Of a DNA stretch of 64,000 nt, positions 16,636 to 25,115 are shown piece after piece. The position numbers and the translations under genes were made by a program. The stretch covers positions 3,775,541 through 3,839,540 of the forward strand of contig NZ_CP079925.1 in assembly GCF_019355935.1 (NCBI RefSeq), given 5' to 3'. The stretch's first letter is position 1, and each line of letters starts with the position of its first letter. The notes under the pieces were generated by a model that was not told where the DNA came from, did no database searches, and was given only the letters and a program-made list of their open reading frames with translations. The stretch is from Comamonas sp. Y33R10-2. GTDB taxonomy: Bacteria > Pseudomonadota > Gammaproteobacteria > Burkholderiales > Burkholderiaceae_C.

Positions 16636-17585
16636 GCCGTACCGCCGATCACCTTTACTGGATGTCCCGCTATACAGAGCGGGCAGAGAACACTGCGCGC
16701 ATGTTGAGCGTGGCTTATGAAACCGACATGCTGCCGCAGGGCATTCATGATGCGCGCCGGGGCTGGCAAAGTGTGTTGTCGATTAGCGAATTGATACCGG
16801 CTTTTCAGGCCAAGTACCCAGAGCTTGACCGTGACTCTGTGCTGCAGTTCATGGTGACGGATGAGGCCAACCCCTCTTCAATCTTCGCCTGCCTGAGGGC
16901 GGCCAGAGAGAACGCCCGTGCTGTGCGCGGTGCATTGACGACGGAGTCGTGGGAGACGCAAAACCAGACTTGGCTGGCGCTACAACGCAACTATGACAAC
17001 GATGCATGGAAGAAAGACCCGGCGCAGTTTTTTGAATGGGTCAAATACCGCTCGCACCTGTGGCGCGGTGTATCGCTGGGCACCATGCTTAAAGACGAGG
17101 CGCTGCACTTTGTGCGCCTGGGCACGTTTGTAGAGCGCGCCGACAACACGGCGCGGCTGCTGGATGTGAAGTTTCACTCTATCGAGCGTGACTATCACGG
17201 CACGCCGCGTGGCCGTGCGTTGATGAACTTCGACTTCTATCACTGGAGCGCCTTGTTGCGCAGCGTCTCGGCCTTCGAGGTCTACCGCAAGGTATACCGC
17301 GATGTGATTACGCCAGAGCGTGTGGCCGAGTTGTTGATGCTGCGCGCCGACATGCCCAGGTCGCTGCTGGCGAGCATGCATGAGGTGGTCAAAAACCTAG
17401 AACGTGTGAGCAACAGCCAATCTAAGGAAACCCAGCGCAAGGCCGGGCGTTTGCTGGCTGATCTGCAATACGGCCGTATTGACGAGATTTTGACCACCGG
17501 CCTGCACGCCTATCTCACGCAGTTTTTGGACCGTGTGAATGACCTAGGGTCAGGCATTAGCAAGGACTTCTTGATACCAAACTAA
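16629..17585 (+). CDS. Alpha-E domain protein
   Basis: A 318-residue mainly helical protein of the alpha-E (DUF403, COG2307) family, the usual partner of the permuted ATP-grasp protein encoded just upstream. Family marks are the start MLSRTADHLYWMSRYTERAE, ENARAVRGALTTESWE, the FVRLGTFVERADNTARLLD segment, and the C-terminal LLADLQYGRIDEI. No catalytic residue is known for the family; a joint role with the ATP-grasp enzyme is inferred from conserved pairing. The ATG at 16629 follows AAGGAG and overlaps the stop of a 48-codon frame that copies this gene's own 5' end. A strong terminator follows the stop. Confidence 0.9.
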   Translation: MLSRTADHLYWMSRYTERAENTARMLSVAYETDMLPQGIHDARRGWQSVLSISELIPAFQAKYPELDRDSVLQFMVTDEANPSSIFACLRAARENARAVRGALTTESWETQNQTWLALQRNYDNDAWKKDPAQFFEWVKYRSHLWRGVSLGTMLKDEALHFVRLGTFVERADNTARLLDVKFHSIERDYHGTPRGRALMNFDFYHWSALLRSVSAFEVYRKVYRDVITPERVAELLMLRADMPRSLLASMHEVVKNLERVSNSQSKETQRKAGRLLADLQYGRIDEILTTGLHAYLTQFLDRVNDLGSGISKDFLIPN

Positions 17586-17608
17586 TAGCATTAGTGTTCA
17601 GGGTAGAC

Positions 17609-17642
17609 AAAAAAAGCGGTCCACTTGGGACCGCTTTTTTTT
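17609..17642. terminator. Bidirectional rho-independent terminator
   Basis: AAAAGCGGTCC, loop CACTT-like, GGGACCGC, then T8. The A-run on the other side makes it work for both the alpha-E gene (plus) and bfr (minus), which converge here. Confidence 0.9.
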
Positions 17643-17685
17643 GGCGATCAGGGCGCTGCCTGATCACTGTCTATTTACTGCCTGA

Positions 17686-18162
17686 TTACTTGATCTCGCC
17701 CATCAGCGATTGCAGGTAGTTTTGCGTGCCGACCTTGTCGATCAAATCAAGCTGGGTCTCCAAAAAGTCGATGTGCTCTTCGGTGTCGTCCAGAATCTTT
17801 TGCAGCAGATCGCGCGAGACATAGTCACGCACGGATTCGCAGTGGGCAATGCCGTCCTTGACGGTTTGCTGGGCACCTTGCTCCAAGCGCAGGTCGCAGG
17901 CCAATGCTTCTGGCACGTCTTCACCGATTTGCAGCTTGCCCAGGTCTTGCAGGTTGGGCAGGCCGTCGAGCGTGAAGATACGGTCCATCAGCCAGTCAGC
18001 GTGCTTCATCTCGCCGATGGATTCTTCGTATTCTTTCTTGGCCAGCTTGTCGAAGCCCCAGTGCTTGTACATGCGGTAGTGCAAGAAGTACTGGTTGATG
18101 GCAGTCAGCTCGTTTTTGAGTTGGGCTTGCAGCCAGGAAATAACTTGTGCATCACCTTTCAT
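17686..18162 (-). CDS. bfr: Bacterioferritin
   Basis: A 158-residue ferritin-like protein that stores iron as a 24-mer with heme between subunits. It aligns without gaps to the E. coli protein over its whole length. Glu18, Tyr25, Glu51, the heme ligand Met52, His54, Glu94 and His130 are all present. At the position of ferroxidase ligand Glu127 the sequence has Thr, with Glu at 128 and 129 (DDTEEHID). The ATG at 18162 is chosen because AAGGAGT lies just upstream and it gives the standard MKGDAQVI start. It lies divergent to ahpC, separated by 394 bases. No bacterioferritin-associated ferredoxin gene is adjacent. Confidence 0.94.
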   Translation of the reverse strand: MKGDAQVISWLQAQLKNELTAINQYFLHYRMYKHWGFDKLAKKEYEESIGEMKHADWLMDRIFTLDGLPNLQDLGKLQIGEDVPEALACDLRLEQGAQQTVKDGIAHCESVRDYVSRDLLQKILDDTEEHIDFLETQLDLIDKVGTQNYLQSLMGEIK

Positions 18163-18556
18163 GGTGGACTCCTTCTTGGGCAATGTGTTGTGTCGTATGG
18201 ATTGTCCATGCTTTATGAGGCAAATCAAACAAAGTCCATGCCAGGGCGGATTGGCTGCATCTGATGCGCGTTCTCGTTTAGTTTACGAATAGTTTCCTAA
18301 GCACTAAACCGCTGCAGTGTCGGCTTCATGACAACAAAAGCTATGGGCTTGATTGAAAGAGAGTTGGTCTGATGTAGACAGATTCGCTTCACAATACAAA
18401 GCTGGGCTGCAAAGTGATGCGGCTTGTCTTTAGATTGAACGGAACAAGGTTGATAGATTTGCGCAATCGATTCAATAAAGTCAATTGATTGGTTTTATTG
18501 ATTGAGTGGATCTAAACTTAACTCCGTAATCACCACTAACCACAAGGAAACCTTAA
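18163..18556. promoter_or_regulatory. Divergent bfr/ahpC control region
   Basis: A gene-free stretch of 394 bases, AT-rich on the ahpC side. An ATTGATTG direct repeat with a 13-base period lies at about 18483-18504, just before a possible TTGGTT-N18-TAAACT promoter for ahpC. A GATAG...ATCGAT array around 18450 is faintly OxyR-like but too imperfect to call. No small gene was found. Confidence 0.3.
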
Positions 18557-19132
18557 ATGTCTTTGATCAATACACAAGTCCAACCTTTCAAGGCCAACGC
18601 TTTCGTGAACCGTGACGGTAAGGGTGACTTCATCACCGTGACCGAAGAAAGCCTGAAGGGCAAGTGGTCTGTGCTGATTTTCATGCCAGCCGCTTTCACT
18701 TTCAACTGCCCTACAGAAATCGAAGACGCAGCTGAAAACTACGCAGCTTTCCAAGCCGCTGGCGCTGAGGTGTACATCGTGACTACCGATACACACTTCT
18801 CGCACAAGGTGTGGCACGAGACTTCCGACGCAGTGGGCAAGGCTAAGTTCCCCCTGATCGGCGATGCAACTCACACTCTGACAAACGCTTTCGGCGTGCA
18901 CATCCCTGAAGAAGGCCTGGCTCTGCGCGGCACCTTCATCATCAACCCAGAAGGTCAAATCAAGACCGCTGAAGTGCACTCCAACGAAATCGCTCGTGAC
19001 GTGTCCGAAACTCTGCGCAAGCTCAAGGCTGCTCAGTTCACCGCCGCTAACCCCGGTCAAGTGTGCCCAGCTAAGTGGAAGGAAGGCGCTGCTTCCCTGA
19101 CACCTTCCCTGGATCTGGTTGGCAAGATCTAA
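18557..19132 (+). CDS. ahpC: Alkyl hydroperoxide reductase subunit C (peroxiredoxin)
   Basis: A 191-residue typical 2-Cys peroxiredoxin that reduces H2O2, organic peroxides and peroxynitrite in the cytoplasm. The peroxidatic Cys51 lies in FTFNCPTEIED, with Thr and the conserved Pro. The resolving Cys170 lies in NPGQVCPAKW near the C-terminus. They are the only two cysteines. The GTFIINPEGQI segment and the C-terminal tail are also typical. AAGGAA lies before the ATG. Its reductase gene ahpF follows, separated by a hairpin terminator, which would favour more AhpC than AhpF. Confidence 0.96.
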   Translation: MSLINTQVQPFKANAFVNRDGKGDFITVTEESLKGKWSVLIFMPAAFTFNCPTEIEDAAENYAAFQAAGAEVYIVTTDTHFSHKVWHETSDAVGKAKFPLIGDATHTLTNAFGVHIPEEGLALRGTFIINPEGQIKTAEVHSNEIARDVSETLRKLKAAQFTAANPGQVCPAKWKEGAASLTPSLDLVGKI

Positions 19133-19168
19133 GCCTGATTTTTATCGGCTGAGCGCTTAGGCGCTCAC

Positions 19169-19216
19169 AAAGCCGGACGACGTTTGGGCCTTGGCTCACC
19201 CGTCCGGCTTTTTTTC
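19169..19216 (+). terminator. Rho-independent terminator between ahpC and ahpF
   Basis: AAGCCGGACG and CGTCCGGCTT form a perfect 10-base stem around a 20-base loop, followed by T's. It lies 37 bases after the ahpC stop and 91 bases before the ahpF start. Read-through would give a reduced dose of ahpF. Confidence 0.85.
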
Positions 19217-19306
19217 GCCCATTTTTTGCTTTTATGGGTGGGCAAACGGCTCAAAGTCAGTTTGCGCAAACGCATCAAACAACTCAAAAATTTTAAGGAA
19301 TCCACC

Positions 19307-20863
19307 ATGCTTAACGATCAACTCAAAGCCCAACTCGCAGCCTATTTGGAGCGTGTGCAGCAGCCGTTTGAGCTGGTGGCTTCTTTGGATGACAGCGAGA
19401 CTTCGAAGCAAATGCTCGATCTGCTGCAAACCATCCAAACTCTGCGCAGCGACAAGATTTCCCTGCGCACTGATGGCAGCGATGCCCGCAAGCCATCTTT
19501 CACCCTGCAACGCGTAGGCGCGACGAACTCCCTGCGCTTTGCCGGTCTGCCCTTGGGTCACGAATTCACGTCGCTGGTGCTGGCGCTGCTGTGGACCGGT
19601 GGTCACCCACCGAAGGTGTCTGCCGAAGTGATCGAGCAGATCCAAGCGCTGGACGGCGATTACAACTTCGACGTCTACATGGGCCTGAGCTGCCACAACT
19701 GCCCTGACGTGGTGCAAGCCTTGTCGCTGATGGCGGTAATCAACCCCAAGGTCAAGACCACGATCATTGAGGGCGGCGCTTTCCAAAAGGAAGTGGAAGA
19801 GCGCGAAGTTATGGCTGTGCCAATGGTGTTCATGAACGGCCAGATGTTCCATGCCGGTCGTACCAGCGTGGAAGAAGTGTTGGCCCGTTTGGATACTGGA
19901 TCCGCTGCCCGCGAAGCCGCCAAGCTGTCTGCTAAGGACGCTTTCGATGTGTTGGTCATTGGCGGTGGCCCCGCTGGCGCCGCAGCGGCTGTGTACGCTG
20001 CTCGCAAGGGTATCCGCACGGGTGTTGCTGCTGAGCGCTTTGGTGGTCAGGTTAACGACACGCTGGCCATTGAGAACTACATCTCTGTGTTGGAAACCGA
20101 CGGCCCCAAGTTCGCTATGGCTTTGGAAGCCCATGCGCGTGCTTACGACGTGGACATCATGAACTTGCAGCGCGCCCAGAAGCTGATTCCTGCGGCTACT
20201 CCCGGCGGTTTGGTAGAGGTGCAGCTGGAAAATGGCGGCTCGCTCAAGGCCAAGACCGTGATCTTGTCCACCGGTGCCCGCTGGCGCAATGTGAACGTGC
20301 CCGGCGAAGCCGAGTACAAGAACAAGGGCGTGGCTTACTGCCCGCATTGCGATGGTCCTTTGTTCAAGGGCAAGCGCGTGTCCGTGATCGGTGGCGGTAA
20401 CTCCGGCGTTGAGGCCGCGATTGACTTGGCCGGTATCGTCAAGCACGTGACTTTGGTCGAGTACGGTGATCAGCTCAAGGCCGATGCTGTACTGGTTAAA
20501 AAGCTGGAAAGCCTGCCCAACGTGACCATCCTGAAGAACGCGCAGACCACCGAAATCACCGGTGCCAATGGCAAAGTCAACGGCCTGAAGTACAAGGACC
20601 GTGGAGCGGGTTCCGAGCATTTGGTCGAGCTTGAAGGCGTGTTCATCCAGATCGGTCTGGTGCCTAACACTGAGTGGCTCAAGGGCTCGGTTGAGCTGAG
20701 CAAGTTCGGCGAAATCATCATTGATGCCAAGGGCCACACCAATGTGCCCGGCGTGTTCGCCGCTGGTGACTGCACGACTGTGCCCTACAAGCAAATCGTG
20801 ATTGCTGCGGGTGCTGGCGCAACGGCTGCTTTGTCTGCCTTTGATCACATGATTCGCAACTAA
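19307..20863 (+). CDS. ahpF: Alkyl hydroperoxide reductase subunit F
   Basis: A 518-residue flavoprotein disulfide reductase that passes electrons from NADH to AhpC. The N-terminal tandem thioredoxin-like domain has its CxxC at Cys129/Cys132 (LSCHNC). The FAD-binding motif [12 protein letters not shown] lies near 217-228. The redox-active CPHC is at Cys345/Cys348. The NAD-binding motif [12 protein letters not shown] follows, and the FAD-contacting VFAAGDCT lies near the end. Length equals the E. coli protein (521). The ATG at 19307 is chosen because AAGGAA precedes it and homology begins there. It lies downstream of ahpC with an intervening terminator. Confidence 0.96.
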   Translation: MLNDQLKAQLAAYLERVQQPFELVASLDDSETSKQMLDLLQTIQTLRSDKISLRTDGSDARKPSFTLQRVGATNSLRFAGLPLGHEFTSLVLALLWTGGHPPKVSAEVIEQIQALDGDYNFDVYMGLSCHNCPDVVQALSLMAVINPKVKTTIIEGGAFQKEVEEREVMAVPMVFMNGQMFHAGRTSVEEVLARLDTGSAAREAAKLSAKDAFDVLVIGGGPAGAAAAVYAARKGIRTGVAAERFGGQVNDTLAIENYISVLETDGPKFAMALEAHARAYDVDIMNLQRAQKLIPAATPGGLVEVQLENGGSLKAKTVILSTGARWRNVNVPGEAEYKNKGVAYCPHCDGPLFKGKRVSVIGGGNSGVEAAIDLAGIVKHVTLVEYGDQLKADAVLVKKLESLPNVTILKNAQTTEITGANGKVNGLKYKDRGAGSEHLVELEGVFIQIGLVPNTEWLKGSVELSKFGEIIIDAKGHTNVPGVFAAGDCTTVPYKQIVIAAGAGATAALSAFDHMIRN

Positions 20864-20909
20864 ATCGCCTTCTGGTCCTTTATGTATAAGGACTAGAAGC
20901 TATCAAAAG
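20861..20909 (-). repeat. GATAGCT-type dispersed hairpin repeat, copy 4
   Basis: On the minus strand: TTTTGATAGCTTCTAGTCCTT, loop, AAGGACCAGAAGGCGATTT. The arms CTAGTCCTT and AAGGACCAG pair almost fully. It begins right at the ahpF stop codon and overlaps the next terminator by a few bases. Confidence 0.75.
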
Positions 20910-20936
20910 AGGACTGCTTAGGCAGTCCTCTTTTTT
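20905..20936. terminator. Rho-independent terminator after ahpF
   Basis: AAAAGAGGACTGC, loop TTAG, GCAGTCCTCTTTTTT: a perfect 11-base or longer stem. The A-run on the far side may let it serve the converging Nramp gene as well. Confidence 0.9.
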
Positions 20937-20973
20937 GTGGGCTGGCGTTCAACCCAGCTGGGCTTGCGCCGCG

Positions 20974-22299
20974 CTACAGCGTGGCAAACATCACCACCAC
21001 GGCAACTGCCATCAGCAGCGTAGCGCCCCAGCCCAGACAGCGGTGGCGCATTGAAATCGTCAAATCACCCATGATGCGTGGCGACTGACCCAGCCATAGC
21101 ATCACCGCCATGATGGGCACGGAGATCACGCCATTGACGACAGCGCTCCACACCAGCGCCTTGATGGGATCCACTTCCAGCATGCCCAGCACGGTGCCAA
21201 GGCCTGTGGCAGCGATGATGAGACCGTAAAAACCGCGAGCCTCTTGAAAGCCGTGCGAGAGGCTGGCCTTCCAGCCCAGCACTTCACTGACGGCATAAGC
21301 AGCGGAGCCTGCCAGTACAGGCACGGCCAGCAAGCCCGTGCCGATGATGCCCAGTGCGAAGATCACAAAAGCGAAGTCTCCCGCCACAGGGCGAAGTGCT
21401 TCGGCAGCTTGGGCCGAGGTCTGAATTTCGGTGATGCCATTGAGATTCAGCGTGACGGCGGTGGCCACCACAATGCTCAGCGCCACTGCGTTAGATAGCA
21501 GCATGCCCACCATGGTGTCGAGTCGGATACGTGCAAGGTGCTCTTGCACATAGGCGGGGAACTTGCGCAGCGCAGCCGCGTCAGGGCGCAGGCGCAAGTC
21601 TTCTACTTCCTGCGAGGCTTGCCAGAAGAAAAGATAGGGGCTGATGGTCGTGCCCAGTGCCGCCACCATCATGGCGGCGTAGTCGCTCAGCGTGGCGTGG
21701 GCCGGCATAAAGCGCCAGGGCTGCAGCGATTCCATCGTCATTTGCCTGAAGGGCACATGCACCACCATCACCACGGCGAAATAGGCCAGCAGTGACACCG
21801 TCAGCCATTTGAGCAGGCGCACCGAGCGTTCATATGAAAAGCAGACTTGCGCCAGCAAGCACACTGCGCCAAACAACAGGCTGTAGAGAATGGTCGAGCC
21901 GCCAACGATGAGGCGTGCAGCCTCGGCCATAGCACCAATGTCAGCCGCAATATTGATGGTGTTGGCAACGACCAGCAGGGCAATCAGGCTGCGTGTGAGC
22001 CAACGTGGGCACAGCGTCACCATATTGGCAGCCAGCCCACGGCCAGTGGCCCAGCCGATGCGGGCGGACAGCATCTGAATGCCAATCATCAGCGGCGTGG
22101 TCAACAGCAGCATCCACACAAGACCAAAGCGCCATTGAGCGCCGGCTTGCGAGTAGGTGGCAATGCCGCTTGGATCGTCGTCGGCGGCGCCGGTAATCAG
22201 GCCGGGTCCAAGGCGGCGGGCAGCGGCCATGGTGCGTGGAATGAGTAGAAATCCGTGAGGAAATTTTCGGGTGAAGATCCGGGTGAAGAGGTGTTTCAT
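20974..22299 (-). CDS. Nramp-family divalent metal transporter, non-canonical site
   Basis: A 441-residue membrane protein of the Nramp/SLC11 fold with about 11-12 helices. Helix 1 carries GAADDDPSGIATYSQAG (near 37-53), where canonical Mn/Fe transporters have DPGN. Helix 6 carries GTTISPYLFFWQ, where canonical members have the MPH motif. Thus both the helix-1 Asn and the metal-selecting Met of helix 6 are absent (Ser in place of Met, Tyr in place of His). This resembles the Nramp-related magnesium-transporter branch more than MntH, though the ion cannot be decided here. The ATG at 22299 follows GGGAGCC. A strong hairpin lies in its leader. It is divergent from the heme receptor gene. Confidence 0.82.
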   Translation of the reverse strand: MKHLFTRIFTRKFPHGFLLIPRTMAAARRLGPGLITGAADDDPSGIATYSQAGAQWRFGLVWMLLLTTPLMIGIQMLSARIGWATGRGLAANMVTLCPRWLTRSLIALLVVANTINIAADIGAMAEAARLIVGGSTILYSLLFGAVCLLAQVCFSYERSVRLLKWLTVSLLAYFAVVMVVHVPFRQMTMESLQPWRFMPAHATLSDYAAMMVAALGTTISPYLFFWQASQEVEDLRLRPDAAALRKFPAYVQEHLARIRLDTMVGMLLSNAVALSIVVATAVTLNLNGITEIQTSAQAAEALRPVAGDFAFVIFALGIIGTGLLAVPVLAGSAAYAVSEVLGWKASLSHGFQEARGFYGLIIAATGLGTVLGMLEVDPIKALVWSAVVNGVISVPIMAVMLWLGQSPRIMGDLTISMRHRCLGWGATLLMAVAVVVMFATL

Positions 22300-22375
22300 G
22301 GGCGGCTCCCGGCAGCCTTGCACAAGGCATGGCCGCATCAGTGGCGGTCGGGGAGCGGGCATGCGACTTGGCTGC

Positions 22376-22427
22376 GCAGCAGACTCTCCGGGTTGAGGAT
22401 GGGCCCCTCTGTCCCGGACTCTGCTGC
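22376..22427 (-). promoter_or_regulatory. Structured leader hairpin upstream of the Nramp gene
   Basis: On the minus strand, GCAGCAGA-GTCCGGG pairs with CCCGGA-GAG-TCTGCTGC, giving 8 plus 6 base pairs with a small internal bulge. An inner GAGG/CCTC closes a loop containing GGGCCC. It lies 77-128 bases before the start codon of the transporter gene, within the likely 5' UTR. I could not match it to a known riboswitch class such as M-box or yybP-ykoY. The rest of the 456-base gap holds the Fur box listed next. Confidence 0.45.
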
Positions 22428-22579
22428 AAGGCCTGTGGCCGTGACTTCAGCGCTGGGACGAGATGGACCCGTGACTTCGGTCAGGGTTCATGGTCATCAA
22501 GAAATAGCTGTGAAAACAGGGCGGATCATGAACCTGAGGCCTGTGAGTGACAAGCACTTGTTCAGGCTGTTTTTCCTCT

Positions 22580-22620
22580 TTTTGTAACTCTTCTTTATGC
22601 GGTTGAGAATTATTCGCATA
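22580..22620 (+). promoter_or_regulatory. Fur box and promoter of the heme operon
   Basis: TGAGAAT-T-ATTCGCA (22604-22618) matches the 7-1-7 Fur site TGATAAT-N-ATTATCA at 11 of 14 positions. It overlaps a possible promoter TTGTAA-N17-GAGAAT (22582-22610). Iron repression by Fur is therefore likely for the receptor and the genes behind it. Confidence 0.6.
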
Positions 22621-22755
22621 TACTTCTTCCCGTTCAGCCAGCAAATGAGTGCCAGCTACAGGTCATGAAAACTCAACCGTTTCAACCTGTGGCAGTCAGT
22701 GCAACTATCAGAAGCCAGCTCTTGTCCATTTCAATGAATAAAGAGGGTTTCTGGT

Positions 22756-25032
22756 ATGGCTTACGCCACTGTTTCGCACGCCCACGCCGCGTTGGCGCCG
22801 CGCTCTGACTTTCGTGCCAACATTCGTCCGTTAGCTTTGGCTTGTGCGCTGGCCTGTGCTTCTATTGCTGCGCAGGCGCAAGTTGAAGGGGCGGTGCAAA
22901 CGCCTGCCGCTGTTCAAGTTGCCGCCGCCCATGCAGACCGCAGTGCGCCCTTGATGCGCGACGTGGTGGTCAGTGCGTCGCGTGACGAGCAGGACGCTGA
23001 CAGCCTGCCCATGAGCATTGACGTGATTGACGCCAAGAAGATGGAGGAGGAGCAGATCAGCGACATTCGTGAGCTGGCTGCCAAGCTGCCCAATGTGCAG
23101 GTGCCGCGCAGCCCGGCTCGCTTTGGGCTGGCGGGGGCATCGACGGGACGTGACCAGAACAGCGGCTTCAATATCCGCGGGCTGGATGGCAATCGCGTGC
23201 TGATGCTGGTGGACGGCGTGCGCCTGCCGCGCAGCTATGTCTTCAGCGCCAATGCCTTTGGTCGAGATTCTGTAGATCTGGGCCTGGTGCAGCGCGTGGA
23301 AATTCTGCGTGGCTCGGTGCCTGCGCTTTATGGCTCTGACGGCATGGGCGGTCTGGTCAACTTCATCACCATGCAGCCCGTTGATTTGCTCAAAGACGGC
23401 AAAACCATTGCAGGCCGTGCCTCGGTCAGCTATGACGGTGCGGACAACGGCAAGCGCGTGGGCGCCACGATTGCTGGCCGTGCCAGCCCTGAATGGAGCT
23501 GGCTGCTGTCAGCTGGTATGGGCCGTGCCAGCGCGCTGGAGAACATGGGCACCAACAATATCGTTGGGGCCAACCGCACCACGCCCAACCCAGAAAAAGA
23601 CAAGAGTCATTCGCTGTTTGGCCGTCTGGTCTACACGCCGTCAGCGGTGCAAAAGCATGTGTTCACGCTGGAGAACGTAGACAAGCGCGCCGACTACAAC
23701 CTGCTGACTGCTCGCAGCGTCAGCGTGGCGGATTCGCAGGCCCAGACCACCATGAAGCGCTGGCGTGCCTCCTGGCAAGGCCAGTGGCAGCAGCTGGATA
23801 CGGCACTGGCCGATGAGATCAAGCTGATGGCCAGCTACCAAAGCTCCGATTCGCGCGAGTTTGTGACCGAAACCCGCATCGGCTTGCCCTACCGCGAGCG
23901 CGATGTGACCTATGACGAGGACGCACTGCAACTGCATGCGCAGGCGGGCAAGTTGCTGCGCTTTGACAGCGGCGTCAGCGGTAAGCTGACGTATGGCGTG
24001 GACTATCTGCGCGGCAAGGTCATCAACACGCAAAACGGTATTTCGCCGCCAGCGGGCGAGAGCTTTCCGCTCAAGCGCTTCCCCGACACCACCGAAACAT
24101 CGACAGCACTATTTGCGCAGGCCGAGCTGGCCTACGGCGCATTCAGCCTGACGCCTGGCGTGCGGGCCGAGCACTACAGCATCAAGCCCAAACAGGCGGG
24201 CTTTGCGCCAGCGGTTGTGAGTAACTCGGACTCGGCAGTCTCGCCCAAGCTGGGAGCCATGTTCCAGATGAATGAGGCATGGTCGGTCTACGGCAATTAC
24301 GCCGCAGGCTTTAGAGCGCCTAACGCCGGTCAGATCAATGCTTTCTTCGAGAACCCGTTTGCGTTCTACAAGAGCATTCCCAACGCCAATCTCAAGGCTG
24401 AAAAAAGCAATACCTTTGAGCTGGGGCTGCGTGGCCGCATGAGCGCGCTGCGTCTCGATGCAGCCGTCTTCAGCGGTCGCTACAAAGACTTTATTCAAGA
24501 TCAGGTCTTGGTCTCGGGCGCCTATGGCAATCGCAACAACCCGGCCATCTTCCAGTCGGTCAACTTAAGCCGCGTGCACATCAGCGGCTTTGAGTTGAAG
24601 GCTGATTACGACTGGGGCCAATTTGCCGGTGGCAACTGGCGCACCAATGCCGCCTATGGCTACACCAAGGGCACGGACAAGAGCACCGGTAAGGGGGTGG
24701 ACACCATCTCGCCCCAGCAACTGGTGCTGGGCGTGCGCTACGACAGCTCGAAGGTGGGTGTGCAGCTCAGCGCATCGCACTGGGCGGGCAAAAAGGCCAA
24801 GGATGTGTCTGTGGCCAACGCCTGGCTCAGCCCCAGCGCCACGGTGCTGGACTTGAGCGCGCAGTGGCGCATTCGCCCCGGCACACGTTTGAACGTGGGC
24901 ATCTACAACCTGAGCGACAAAAAGCACTGGCGCTGGGCCGATGTGCGTAGCTTGACGGCGACGACCCAGATTGCCGACGCCTACAGCCAAGCGGGTCGCA
25001 ATGTGCGCGTGTCGCTGGTTCAGGACTTCTGA
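22756..25032 (+). CDS. TonB-dependent heme/hemoglobin outer-membrane receptor
   Basis: A 758-residue outer-membrane receptor. The signal peptide has a long n-region and ends near ASIAAQAQ (about residue 47). A TonB-box-like DVVVSASRDEQ follows, then the plug domain with LPMSIDVIDAKKMEE, GFNIRGLDGNRVLMLVDGV and RVEILRGSVPALYGSDGMGG. The 22-stranded barrel includes GVRAEHYSIKP, a FRAPNAGQINAFFENP segment similar to the FRAP/NPNL region of heme receptors, and a C-terminal aromatic residue (VQDF). It imports heme with energy from TonB-ExbBD, which is not in this window. AGAGGG precedes the ATG. It is the first gene of a plus-strand heme operon behind a Fur box. Confidence 0.9.
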   Translation: MAYATVSHAHAALAPRSDFRANIRPLALACALACASIAAQAQVEGAVQTPAAVQVAAAHADRSAPLMRDVVVSASRDEQDADSLPMSIDVIDAKKMEEEQISDIRELAAKLPNVQVPRSPARFGLAGASTGRDQNSGFNIRGLDGNRVLMLVDGVRLPRSYVFSANAFGRDSVDLGLVQRVEILRGSVPALYGSDGMGGLVNFITMQPVDLLKDGKTIAGRASVSYDGADNGKRVGATIAGRASPEWSWLLSAGMGRASALENMGTNNIVGANRTTPNPEKDKSHSLFGRLVYTPSAVQKHVFTLENVDKRADYNLLTARSVSVADSQAQTTMKRWRASWQGQWQQLDTALADEIKLMASYQSSDSREFVTETRIGLPYRERDVTYDEDALQLHAQAGKLLRFDSGVSGKLTYGVDYLRGKVINTQNGISPPAGESFPLKRFPDTTETSTALFAQAELAYGAFSLTPGVRAEHYSIKPKQAGFAPAVVSNSDSAVSPKLGAMFQMNEAWSVYGNYAAGFRAPNAGQINAFFENPFAFYKSIPNANLKAEKSNTFELGLRGRMSALRLDAAVFSGRYKDFIQDQVLVSGAYGNRNNPAIFQSVNLSRVHISGFELKADYDWGQFAGGNWRTNAAYGYTKGTDKSTGKGVDTISPQQLVLGVRYDSSKVGVQLSASHWAGKKAKDVSVANAWLSPSATVLDLSAQWRIRPGTRLNVGIYNLSDKKHWRWADVRSLTATTQIADAYSQAGRNVRVSLVQDF

Positions 25033-25087
25033 TTTGATAGCTAAAAGTGCTTGATTAGCAAGCACTAGAGGCCTATTTGACTCAAAT
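25033..25087 (+). repeat. GATAGCT-type dispersed hairpin repeat, copy 5
   Basis: TTTGATAGCTAAAAGTGCTTG, loop ATTAG, CAAGCACTAGAGGCC, then TATTTGA and A/T-rich sequence. The stem AGTGCTTG/CAAGCACT is perfect. It begins at the stop codon of the heme receptor gene. Confidence 0.8.
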
Positions 25088-25115
25088 TTCTACTCAAAAA
25101 CCGCAGGAGTGTGCT

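Noticed and set aside
18440..18520. OxyR binding site before ahpC
   Set aside because: The ATAG/CTAT half-sites with 7-base spacing are too incomplete to claim, though OxyR control of ahpCF is common.
19232..20848. 538-codon minus-strand frame opposite ahpF
   Set aside because: It arises from codon bias of ahpF; the product is His/Gln/Arg-rich with no domain.
22340..22560. Known Mg or Mn riboswitch (M-box, yybP-ykoY) before the Nramp gene
   Set aside because: The conserved core nucleotides of those classes are not present; only a generic hairpin can be supported.
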